From NCBI GenBank assembly GCA_007123695.1, contig SLGN01000158.1, positions 1-6,830 on the forward strand: a stretch of DNA of 6,830 nt, given 5' to 3'. Shown piece after piece: positions 1-6,830 of this stretch. The notes below the pieces were generated by a model. It saw only the letters and a program-made list of their open reading frames with translations, was not told the origin of the DNA and did no database searches. The position numbers and the translations under genes are program-made. The DNA is from Verrucomicrobiales bacterium (GTDB lineage: Bacteria; Verrucomicrobiota; Verrucomicrobiia; Verrucomicrobiales; DEV007). How positions within the stretch are numbered: the stretch's first letter is position 1; each line of letters starts with the position of its first letter.

Positions 1-995
1 GCTGGCTCGACGTAGACAATCTCGATCCGCGCTCCGTAGTCCGCGAAAAGGTCGATCCAACGTCTCCGCATCGAAACGGTGAGGTTCGTCGCGCTGAAGG
101 CGAAGCATTTGCCGGCAGCCAGCCATTCCCGGCAGAGCTGGCGCGCTGCTTGAATGACGCGGCCTTGGTTCCCTCGCGGATTGACGCCGAGCCTTTCGCG
201 CATCGAGTCGAGCGAAACCACTGGCAACGCGGGGCGATGCTTCGCCAGCCAGGTGTCCTTGCCGGCGCCGGGCAGGCCGCTCATCATCGTCACCGTGCAG
301 GCGTACGCTTCGTGCGGCACATAGCGCAGGTCCGGTCGCGGGCTGCGGTGGAACAAGAACCGGGCGTGGTCGTTGGGAAACGGAAACGGGCCGTCGAGGC
401 ATCCGAGATCTTCGGCAAGATCGCTCCAGAAACCAAGCGCCGCCTCCGGACGGGAAGTGTCGCCTTGACCTCGGCCTCTGGCGTCGGCGAGCGCGAAGCG
501 GTAGAGCTGCCGGTTGACCAGCATCGATGAGAGTTTGACGACTTCGTGCTCGGGACGCTCCGCCTCGAGCAGGTAGGGAGGGCGCCCGTGGTAGCGAACG
601 AGAGCGACGATCTCTTCGCGGGCGAGCAGCGGGCAGCCTGCCGTCCGCAGCTCGGCGCGGGCGATGCGGGCGCCCGCGATGGAGTGCTTCGGCGAGCGCA
701 AGCGCCCGGTCTCGGGATCGGGCCGGGTCGTCGCCGGCTTGCCGCTGTCATGGAAAAGGGCGGTGAAGAGCAAGGCGATCTGTTGCTCTCTCGCGAGCGT
801 TTCATAGCCGTCGAGCCGGGCAACTTCGGAGAAGACCATCCGCGTATGGGTCCAGACGTCGCCCTCGGGGTGCCATTCCGGGTCTTGGGGACAGCGGCGC
901 ATCGCCTCGGCCCAAGGCTGCGCCTCTGCCCAGGCGAGAATCGCGCCGTCCTCTCCGGAGACCAAATCGTCCCAAACCTGGCTTGATCGGCTCAT
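1..995 (-). CDS. HD-domain / polynucleotide kinase (HD-Pnk-like) end-healing protein, C-terminus cut by window edge
   Basis: The minus frame is open from an ATG at 995 to the left edge; 331 residues are visible and no stop is reached. The N-terminal half is an HD phosphohydrolase domain: H50 (in WTHT), the H82-D83 pair (LFHDSGKP), H104, H136 and D171 (ALADARGRG) fit the metal-binding pattern. The C-terminal half is a P-loop kinase: [10 protein letters not shown] at 240-249 is the Walker [11 protein letters not shown] (D263, R266) matches the phosphoacceptor motif of T4-Pnk-like kinases, and FSATNLT (300-306) is a second conserved motif. This architecture matches Runella slithyformis HD-Pnk, characterised as a 2',3'-phosphoesterase plus 5'-OH polynucleotide kinase. 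The start is set by a 4-base ATGA overlap with the stop of the upstream RNA ligase gene, so the two are probably translationally coupled. Healing of broken RNA (or DNA) ends before ligation is inferred from the family and the neighbour. Some tens of residues are probably missing beyond position 1. Confidence 0.9.
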   Translation of the reverse strand, partial: MSRSSQVWDDLVSGEDGAILAWAEAQPWAEAMRRCPQDPEWHPEGDVWTHTRMVFSEVARLDGYETLAREQQIALLFTALFHDSGKPATTRPDPETGRLRSPKHSIAGARIARAELRTAGCPLLAREEIVALVRYHGRPPYLLEAERPEHEVVKLSSMLVNRQLYRFALADARGRGQGDTSRPEAALGFWSDLAEDLGCLDGPFPFPNDHARFLFHRSPRPDLRYVPHEAYACTVTMMSGLPGAGKDTWLAKHRPALPVVSLDSMRERLGVNPRGNQGRVIQAARQLCREWLAAGKCFAFSATNLTVSMRRRWIDLFADYGARIEIVYVEP

Positions 996-1732
996 GACCA
1001 AAGATCCGCCACGGGGGAAAGCTGGTTCGGCGTCACCGGACGATGCTGCCAATGCTCGCTGAGCCGGACCTTTTCGACGAACGCGGGCCTCACCTTCTTG
1101 GCCCGGCGAGAGACGGTCCCGTCCGCCTCGGTGCGAAAGTAGAGCCCCTCCATGAAGGAGTCGACCGCTCCGGTGGACGGGTCCTCGAAGACCGCCCCGA
1201 AAGCCGATTCGCCTACCAAGGCATCGAGATCCGCTTCACGCAAGGGACCGCGATGCAGGACCGGAACCGTCTCCACTCCGTTCCCGTCGAGAATCGCAAG
1301 CCGCCGCTCCAGCGAAAGGAAGTCGCCCCCCTCTTTGTCGTAGATGTCGAACTCGAAGAAATAATGGGGGAGCTCTCGGTAGTGAATGCTATGCGTCGCG
1401 TAGAGCCACTCCCCGAACAGGAGGTAGCGGCTCCCGAGCATCCGCTCCAGCACCGTCCGCTTGACGGCCACCCATTGCTTCAAGAGGTCGTACTGCGGGT
1501 GCATTCCTTCGGTGATCTCGTGGCCGCGGCACTGGAGGAAAAGTTGCCCGTCCGAAGTGAACTGGATGCCGACGTTGGTCCCATCGAGCTTCTCCTCGAC
1601 GATCAGCGAAGGATCTGCCAGGATCGCCGCCGAGGCGGCGCGACCGAGCCGCTTGTCGTCGTCCGTGCCCCGCGATCCGAAGAGGTGCGGCGTGCGGGGA
1701 TACTTGACGAAACTTTCGCGTGAGGCGCCCAT
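992..1732 (-). CDS. ATP-dependent RNA ligase (RNA_ligase / Rnl2-like family)
   Basis: A 246-residue nucleotidyltransferase. Motif I is EEKLDGTN (46-53) with the expected AMP-accepting lysine K48; motif III is FGEW (106-109), motif IIIa is YFFEFDIYD (124-132), motif IV is MEGLYFR (194-200), and a motif V candidate is AKKVR (211-215). The family would adenylate K48 with ATP, transfer AMP to a 5'-phosphate and seal it to a 3'-OH. The N-terminus [15 protein letters not shown] is typical of bacterial members. The ATG at 1732 lies just before this block. The open frame continues to 1996, but the extra 88 residues run through intergenic repeats and look non-coding, so the short start was chosen; no clear Shine-Dalgarno precedes it. 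The stop (TGA 994-992) overlaps the ATG of the HD-kinase gene, giving a seal-and-heal operon. Preference for RNA over DNA is inferred from the family, not shown. Confidence 0.9.
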   Translation of the reverse strand: MGASRESFVKYPRTPHLFGSRGTDDDKRLGRAASAAILADPSLIVEEKLDGTNVGIQFTSDGQLFLQCRGHEITEGMHPQYDLLKQWVAVKRTVLERMLGSRYLLFGEWLYATHSIHYRELPHYFFEFDIYDKEGGDFLSLERRLAILDGNGVETVPVLHRGPLREADLDALVGESAFGAVFEDPSTGAVDSFMEGLYFRTEADGTVSRRAKKVRPAFVEKVRLSEHWQHRPVTPNQLSPVADLWS

Positions 1733-1755
1733 GGCGGGATGCAGGATTTTGGATT

Positions 1756-1777
1756 GCCCGCCGGAATGCCTGGCGGC
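1756..1777 (-). other. Hairpin in the leader of the RNA ligase gene
   Basis: CCGCC (1758-1762) and GGCGG (1772-1776) are perfect complements around a 9-base loop. They lie about 25 bases upstream of the ligase start on the minus strand, so the hairpin would be in its 5' leader. There is no T-tract, so it is not a typical terminator. It may be part of a dispersed intergenic repeat or affect translation; neither is shown. Confidence 0.3.
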
Positions 1778-1850
1778 AGCCCGAAGGCGGAATCGGCACT
1801 GAGGGGAGGCAGGCCAATCGTCGCCGAGATTCCCCATCAGGCCAACAAGT

Positions 1851-1885
1851 GTTTCCCATTCCGCGCTTGATGGAATGGAGCCAAG
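1851..1885 (+). repeat. 35-bp intergenic repeat, copy 1
   Basis: This matches 1949-1983 at 30 of 35 positions, 98 bp apart in the same orientation. Both copies begin GTTTCCC and contain TTCCGCGC and TGGAATGG. This copy contains a perfect 7-bp inverted repeat, CCATTCC (1856-1862) against GGAATGG (1872-1878), with a 9-base loop. It lies in the divergent region between the ligase and sigma genes. It could be a dispersed palindromic element or a binding site for a regulator. Confidence 0.6.
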
Positions 1886-1921
1886 GCCGAAGCCAAAAAC
1901 GCACACCCTATACCAGCGAGG

Positions 1922-1935
1922 GGCAACGCCTTGCC
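1922..1935 (+). other. Small inverted repeat between the two 35-bp repeats
   Basis: GGCAA (1922-1926) and TTGCC (1931-1935) are complementary with a 4-base loop. The same GGCAA/TTGCC core recurs in the larger hairpin at 1975-1997, so this may be a shortened or decayed relative of it. Confidence 0.3.
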
Positions 1936-1948
1936 ATTGTGAGGTCAC

Positions 1949-1983
1949 GTTTCCCCTTCCGCGCGTCATGGAATGGTGGCAAG
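1949..1983 (+). repeat. 35-bp intergenic repeat, copy 2
   Basis: Second copy of the repeat at 1851-1885 with five mismatches. Its internal stem has one mismatch (CCCTTCC 1954-1960 against GGAATGG 1970-1976). Its right end overlaps the left arm of the perfect inverted repeat at 1975-1997, and it ends directly before a possible ATG at 1984 of the sigma factor gene. Confidence 0.6.
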
Positions 1984-1997
1984 ATGCCCTTGCCACC
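1975..1997 (+). promoter_or_regulatory. Perfect 9-bp inverted repeat over the sigma factor start region
   Basis: GGTGGCAAG (1975-1983) and CTTGCCACC (1989-1997) are perfect complements with loop ATGCC (1984-1988). The loop carries an in-frame ATG (1984) that could serve as an earlier start for the sigma factor; the preferred ATG is at 2002, four bases after the stem. In mRNA this stem would sit on or next to the start, so an effect on translation is possible. It could equally be an operator or part of a dispersed repeat. Confidence 0.5.
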
Positions 1998-2001
1998 GGC
2001 C

Positions 2002-2751
2002 ATGGATCCGCTGTCTCCTACCCCCTACCCCGCACGCCGTCCGGACCGCGCCTTCCGCACGACTCGCTGGACCCAGGTCTGCCTCGCAAGCGATCCCTCG
2101 GAGGAGGGGCGACGCGCCTTGGCGGAGCTCTGCGAAGCCTACTACGAACCCGTCGTCGCCTTCCTGCGCTGCGTCCTGCGCGACGGGGACGCCGCCCGCG
2201 AGACGGCGCACGCCTTCTTCGAGAGATTGCTGGAGGGCGGGGCGATCGGGTCGGTCGATCCCCTGCGCGGGCGCTTTCGCTCCTACTTGCTCGGCGCGGT
2301 GAAGCATTTCGTCTCGCACCAGCGCGAACGCGAGTCGCGGCAAAAGCGGGGCGGCGGCTGGGCCAGGGTCTCGGCGAACACCACCGGTGGCCTCGAGGCC
2401 CTCGAATCGATCCCTGCCGAGACCAGGAGCCCCGACGCCGAGTTCGACCGACAGTGGGCGGTGACGGTCATGGTCCGGGCGACCGGGGTCCTGCGGGCCG
2501 AATACGCTGCCGCCGACGAGAGCGCGTTCTTCGAAGCGCTGCTGCCCCTGCTCGGCGGCCAGGCGGATCGCGGCGCGATGACCGCCCTCGCGGAGGAGCT
2601 GGAGATGGGCTACGATGCCCTGCGCATGGCGGTCCACCGGATGCGCAAGCGCCCCCGGCGCTGCGTGCAGGAGGAGATCGCGGGCACCCTCGCCGATCCC
2701 GCCCAGGTGCAGGAGGAAATGGAGGCCCTCTTCGCAGCGCTCGGGAGATAA
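2002..2751 (+). CDS. ECF-like sigma-70 family RNA polymerase sigma factor
   Basis: A 249-residue protein. After a Pro/Arg-rich N-terminus, FRTTRWTQV (18-26) opens a region-2-like domain: [16 protein letters not shown] (41-56), [16 protein letters not shown] (65-80) and [21 protein letters not shown] (90-110). A linker with [11 protein letters not shown] (143-153) leads to a region-4-like helix-turn-helix with [25 protein letters not shown] (195-219). This layout is characteristic of sigma factors encoded beside Ser/Thr kinases in Verrucomicrobia and Planctomycetes. It would direct core RNA polymerase to a specific promoter set, which is unknown. ATG 2002 was chosen; ATG 1984 is in frame but lies in a hairpin loop, and longer extensions run through the intergenic repeats. 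No clear Shine-Dalgarno precedes 2002. No anti-sigma factor is seen; the kinase 43 bp downstream is the likely controller, possibly by phosphorylation as described for some ECF groups (inference). Confidence 0.85.
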   Translation: MDPLSPTPYPARRPDRAFRTTRWTQVCLASDPSEEGRRALAELCEAYYEPVVAFLRCVLRDGDAARETAHAFFERLLEGGAIGSVDPLRGRFRSYLLGAVKHFVSHQRERESRQKRGGGWARVSANTTGGLEALESIPAETRSPDAEFDRQWAVTVMVRATGVLRAEYAAADESAFFEALLPLLGGQADRGAMTALAEELEMGYDALRMAVHRMRKRPRRCVQEEIAGTLADPAQVQEEMEALFAALGR

Positions 2752-2784
2752 GATTTTTCGGTTTGGTTTCGACGGAGACGAGTC

Positions 2785-2793
2785 AGGAAAGAG
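2785..2793 (+). promoter_or_regulatory. Ribosome binding site of the kinase gene
   Basis: AGGAAAGAG lies just before the ATG at 2795, with AGGA six bases from it. It fixes the kinase start; the open frame extends back to 2615, inside the sigma gene, which is not a credible start. Confidence 0.6.
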
Positions 2794-2794
2794 C

Positions 2795-4738
<1,944 letters not shown>

Positions 4739-4943
4739 CCATCGGGGAAACCGCCAGAAAATCGTTGACTTGAGCGCATGGATCAAGCGACCCTTCCTCC
4801 CCTTTTTTTTCCACTCGCTCCGTTCGCGCATCGTCAGATGGGACCAAGGGAGGCCGGGAGCGCTCAGGTTTGAATCCCCCTCCGACCACGGGCCTCGGGC
4901 GGAAAGAGAGCCGAGGGGGGGAGAAAGGAATTTCGTATTATCG
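4739..4943. other. Intergenic region after the kinase gene
   Basis: No convincing gene on either strand. It contains the T8 run noted above, a possible stem CCTCGG (4893-4898) with CCGAGG (4911-4916), and a small AT-rich patch with a TATTAT -10-like hexamer at 4936-4941. No matching -35 box was found, so a promoter is only a weak possibility. Confidence 0.4.
4765..4810 (+). terminator. Possible weak terminator of the sigma-kinase operon
   Basis: A short stem, CTTGA against TCAAG (about 4769-4787), is followed after a C-rich stretch by a run of eight T (4803-4810). The stem is weak and about 15 bases from the T run, so this is only a candidate. It does lie within 75 bp of the kinase stop, where a terminator would be expected. 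Confidence 0.25.
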
Positions 4944-5033
4944 ATGTTCATCATCTTTAGCCTTTCGAGGACGGCCCCGTTCAGGCTCTCGCCTCAGGAA
5001 CGGCTCCGTTGCCCTGAGAATATCAGCCCATGA
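4944..5033 (+). CDS. Possible 29-residue leader peptide
   Basis: A short frame starts at ATG 4944 (MFIIFSLSRTAPF...) and stops at TGA 5031-5033, overlapping the ATG (5030) of the next small ORF by ATGA. AAGGA lies upstream but about 16 bases away, which is too far for a good ribosome site. The hairpin 4993-5018 lies inside it. Such an arrangement could be a coupled leader, but a chance ORF is about as likely. No family is recognised. Confidence 0.2.
   Translation: MFIIFSLSRTAPFRLSPQERLRCPENISP
4993..5018 (+). promoter_or_regulatory. Hairpin just upstream of the small ORF start
   Basis: CTCAGG (4993-4998) pairs with CCTGAG (5013-5018) and continues as AACG (4999-5002) with CGTT (5007-5010) around a GCTC loop, with a two-base bulge. 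The stem ends 11 bases before the ATG at 5030, where it could limit ribosome access. No T-tract follows, so it is not a typical terminator. Confidence 0.4.
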
Positions 5034-5224
5034 ACACACGACCCCGCCCATCCTGCTCGATCCTCCCTCTTGGCCTTTGCCTTGCTCTCGTCGCCTACGC
5101 CGTCTTCGCCCGCGAAGTGGCAACCCAGCAGCGCCTCGAAAAGGAAGCACGCGGGGATACGGCGGGGAAGCAGGGAGCGGACCGGCCTTCCGGCGCCGAC
5201 GATCTCCCGAACGGCGCCGCTTGA
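5030..5224 (+). CDS. Small hypothetical secreted or membrane-anchored protein
   Basis: A 64-residue ORF with a basic N-terminus (MNTRPRP), a hydrophobic stretch at about 9-27 (ILPLGLCLALVAYAVFA) and a hydrophilic, charged, probably disordered remainder (about 28-64). The hydrophobic part could be a signal peptide with cleavage near A24 or A27, or a single membrane anchor. No Shine-Dalgarno is seen; a hairpin lies just upstream and a short ORF overlaps the start. No family is recognised and no function can be given. It faces the small basic gene at 5259-5399 across a 34-bp gap. Composition and the sensible protein layout favour a real gene, but this is uncertain. Confidence 0.45.
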   Translation: MNTRPRPSCSILPLGLCLALVAYAVFAREVATQQRLEKEARGDTAGKQGADRPSGADDLPNGAA

Positions 5225-5259
5225 GCGGGGCCGCGAGCCGGAGACCCGGTCGGCGGCGC
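5214..5259. terminator. Inverted repeat between two convergent small genes
   Basis: GCGCCGC (5214-5220) is complementary to GCGGCGC (5253-5259), enclosing a smaller CCGG-AGAC-CCGG hairpin. It spans the ends of both converging small ORFs and could act as a two-way transcription end. There is no T-tract, and in such GC-rich DNA it could be chance. Confidence 0.2.
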
Positions 5260-5399
5260 TACTTCTTCTTCGGGTTCGCCTTTGCGAAGGCCCCCTGCTT
5301 GGCGTCGATTTGCTTCTGCTTGGCCGTCGCGCGGGCGTCGTCCTTGCTCTGCTTCTGGCTCTGGTTCTTCTGCTTCGATTTCGGGGATTTGTCGCCCAT
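5259..5399 (-). CDS. Small basic Lys/Gln-rich protein (MGDKSPKSK type)
   Basis: A 46-residue protein read on the minus strand from ATG 5399 to TAG 5261-5259. It begins MGDKSPKSKQKNQSQKQSK and ends ANPKKK; Lys and Gln make up a large share and there is almost no hydrophobic core, so it is probably disordered or a single charged helix, with high positive charge. Very short proteins starting MGDKSPK(S/A)K occur, from memory, in several bacterial groups as conserved hypotheticals of unknown function. Binding to nucleic acid is conceivable from the charge but not shown. It lies 81 bp downstream of the GH130-like gene on the same strand and could share its transcript. No clear Shine-Dalgarno is seen. 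It is short enough to be missed by automatic gene calling. Confidence 0.7.
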   Translation of the reverse strand: MGDKSPKSKQKNQSQKQSKDDARATAKQKQIDAKQGAFAKANPKKK

Positions 5400-5432
5400 G
5401 ATGGTGTCGGGGTGGGGGGTGCGGTGGTCGGG

Positions 5433-5447
5433 CCGGCCACATGCCGG
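5433..5447 (-). other. Small hairpin between the GH130-like gene and the small basic gene
   Basis: CCGGC (5433-5437) and GCCGG (5443-5447) are perfect complements around a 5-base loop. They lie 33 bp past the GH130 stop, in the 81-bp gap. No T-tract follows, so a processing or mRNA-stability role is as likely as termination, and chance is possible. Confidence 0.25.
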
Positions 5448-5480
5448 GGTCCGTGGAAAGGATCGGAAGGTGCGGGAAGC

Positions 5481-6830
5481 TCAGCCCTGCCGGGGATCGA
5501 GCGCCGCGAGGAGCTCCTGCAGGTCGAAGGTGGCGAAGGTGGTGGTCGTGTCGTTGAGCCCGTAGGGCAGCACGAGGCGGCCGGCGTGGACGAGCGCGCC
5601 GCAGGAGTAGACGACGTTGGGGACGTAGCCGTCTCGCTGCGGCTCTGGCGGCTCGACGAGAGGCAGCTCGAGGTGCCCGAGGACGTGCGAGGGGTCTTCG
5701 AGGTCGAGGAGCATCGCGCCGATGCAGTAGCGGCGCATCGCCCCGACGCCGTGGGTGATCACGAGCCAGCCGGCGGCGGTCTCGACGGGCGAGCCGCAGT
5801 TGCCGATCTTGACCGCCTCCCACTCCTCGCGCGGCCGGCGCAGCAGGACGGCGTCCTCCCAGGTGTGTATGTCCTCGGAGGTCATGAGGTAGAGGTTCTC
5901 GTCGTCCTGGCGCGAGATCATCGCGAAGCGCCCGCCGACGCGCCGGGGGAAGAGGGCCATCCCCTTGTTGCGCACGCCGGCGCCGTTCAGCGAGGAGGCC
6001 CGGAAGTCGTGGAAGTCCGGGGTCTCCAGCAGTTGGGGGAGGATGCTGCGCCCGTTGTAGGCGGTGTAGGTGGCGTAGTAGGTGACGGTGCCGTCGTCCT
6101 CGACGAAGCGGACGAAGCGGGCGTCCTCCATGCCGTTGCTCTCGGTGGAGGAGACGGGGAAGATGACGCGTTCGGAAAGGGGCAGGTCCCGGGCGAAGCG
6201 CACCTGGTAGTTGACCTCGGCGAGCCAGTGGAGGCATTCCGCAGTCCGGCGGCACACGGGCTGTCCGCCGCGCGTCGATCCGTCGGCGGCGCTCAGGGCC
6301 TCGTCGAGCTGGCTGCGGGTGAAGACGTCGCCGAGCGAGTCCATCAAGCCTTGGGCGAAGGGGGTGAGGGACTCCATTTCGCGAAGCTTCCTGAGGAAGG
6401 AGGATCGGCGGAAGGTGGGGTCGGGATGGGGATGGGGAGCCCGGACGTGCCTCGGGGGCGGCTCGACCGAGACCGCGCCGTCGGCGTCGATCCGGCCGGT
6501 GCGGAACTCGATCGAGGAGATGTGCCCCTCGCCGGTGGCGCGGAGGCTGAGGACGAAGCGCAGGACGCCGGGAGGGAGTCCCGACTGGTCCGGGTGCGGC
6601 ACGATCGAGGGGTTGAAGAGGGCGGCGGACTCGAGCGCGTACTCCCCGGAGCAGAGGGCGCCCAGATAGAGCCGCCGGGCGTCGCTGAGCGAGGACTCGT
6701 AGTGGAGGCGGTGCTTGATTTGTCCGTAGTGCCGCAGCCAGGCGTCGTCGAGGTCGGGGTGGCGGCTGCCGAAGCACTCCCGGAGACTGCCGACCCGCCG
6801 CTCGATCTCCTCTTCGTCGAGGCAGCGGAC
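5481..6830 (-). CDS. GH130-like glycosidase / mannoside phosphorylase, N-terminus cut by window edge
   Basis: The minus frame is open from the right edge to TGA 5483-5481, with 449 residues visible and the true start outside the window. Numbering from the edge, residues 1-60 are a helical N-terminal part. ALFNPSIVPHPDQSG (70-84) begins the beta-propeller-like domain, followed by RFVLSLRATGEGHISSIEFRTG (91-112). NGMEDARF (232-239) matches the GH130 signature, with D236 the likely general acid. RNKGMALFPR (287-296), GNCGSPVET (343-351), ITHGVG (358-363) and YGLNDTTTTFA (423-433) fit the later blades. GH130 enzymes are phosphorylases or hydrolases acting on beta-mannosides; which reaction and linkage apply here cannot be told from sequence alone. 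A GTG at 6602 is only an internal codon, since conserved sequence continues upstream of it. No sugar transporter or other carbohydrate gene is visible beside it. It is followed by a small basic gene on the same strand. Confidence 0.85.
   Translation of the reverse strand, partial: VRCLDEEEIERRVGSLRECFGSRHPDLDDAWLRHYGQIKHRLHYESSLSDARRLYLGALCSGEYALESAALFNPSIVPHPDQSGLPPGVLRFVLSLRATGEGHISSIEFRTGRIDADGAVSVEPPPRHVRAPHPHPDPTFRRSSFLRKLREMESLTPFAQGLMDSLGDVFTRSQLDEALSAADGSTRGGQPVCRRTAECLHWLAEVNYQVRFARDLPLSERVIFPVSSTESNGMEDARFVRFVEDDGTVTYYATYTAYNGRSILPQLLETPDFHDFRASSLNGAGVRNKGMALFPRRVGGRFAMISRQDDENLYLMTSEDIHTWEDAVLLRRPREEWEAVKIGNCGSPVETAAGWLVITHGVGAMRRYCIGAMLLDLEDPSHVLGHLELPLVEPPEPQRDGYVPNVVYSCGALVHAGRLVLPYGLNDTTTTFATFDLQELLAALDPRQG

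Noticed and set aside
1909..1914. TATACC as a -10 box for the sigma gene
   Set aside because: No -35-like hexamer at the right spacing, and a single hexamer is weak evidence.
1851..1983. Start of a CRISPR array
   Set aside because: Only two imperfect copies with a 63-bp gap and no cas gene; the copies differ at five positions.
1733..1996. N-terminal extension of the RNA ligase up to 1996
   Set aside because: It crosses both 35-bp repeats and the hairpins, and the conserved ligase sequence begins only after the ATG at 1732.
1720..2001. N-terminal extension of the sigma factor back to 1720
   Set aside because: It overlaps the repeats and the 5' end of the ligase gene; the family starts shortly before the FRTTRW block.
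4876..4920. Strong terminator from the C-rich and G-rich runs
   Set aside because: The runs can pair but no T-tract follows, and alternative pairings are equally good.
5095..6777. Long minus-strand ORF of 560 residues
   Set aside because: Its product is dominated by Arg, Pro and Ala with no recognisable domain. It is an out-of-frame shadow of the GH130-like gene, whose own frame shows conserved motifs.

Overview
The window is a high-GC bacterial segment with six genes supported well or fairly well, plus one or two weaker small ORFs. The organism is most likely from the PVC group (Verrucomicrobiota or Planctomycetota). That is inferred from three things: a sigma factor with the 'FRTTRW...' start paired with a membrane Ser/Thr kinase, a long GH130-type glycosidase, and start sites that mostly lack clear Shine-Dalgarno sequences. 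The species cannot be named from the sequence alone.

Left part (1-1732, minus strand): a two-gene RNA/DNA end-repair operon. The upstream gene is an ATP-dependent RNA ligase of the RNA_ligase/Rnl2-like family (992-1732). Its stop codon overlaps the start of an HD-domain plus P-loop polynucleotide kinase protein (1-995, cut by the left edge). The second protein would heal broken ends (HD: 2',3'-phosphoesterase; Pnk: 5'-OH kinase) and the first would seal them.

Divergent intergenic region (1733-2001): no gene. It holds two copies of a 35-bp repeat (1851-1885 and 1949-1983, 30/35 identical), several hairpins, and a 9-bp perfect inverted repeat that lies on the start region of the next gene.

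Centre (2002-4738, plus strand): a sigma-70/ECF-like factor (2002-2751), followed 43 bp later by a Ser/Thr protein kinase (2795-4738). The kinase has about five membrane segments and a helical C-terminal tail with TolC-like repeats, predicted to lie outside the cytoplasm. The pair looks like a membrane-signal-to-transcription module: the kinase probably receives the signal and the sigma factor probably acts on promoters.

Right part (4739-6830): an approximately 290-bp spacer with a T8 run and hairpins; a possible short leader ORF overlapping a small secreted or membrane ORF (5030-5224, plus); a 46-residue very basic, Lys/Gln-rich small protein beginning MGDKSPKSK (5259-5399, minus); and the C-terminal 449 residues of a GH130-like glycosidase/phosphorylase (5481-6830, minus, cut by the right edge). 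No tRNA, rRNA, CRISPR array, transposase or phage gene was seen.
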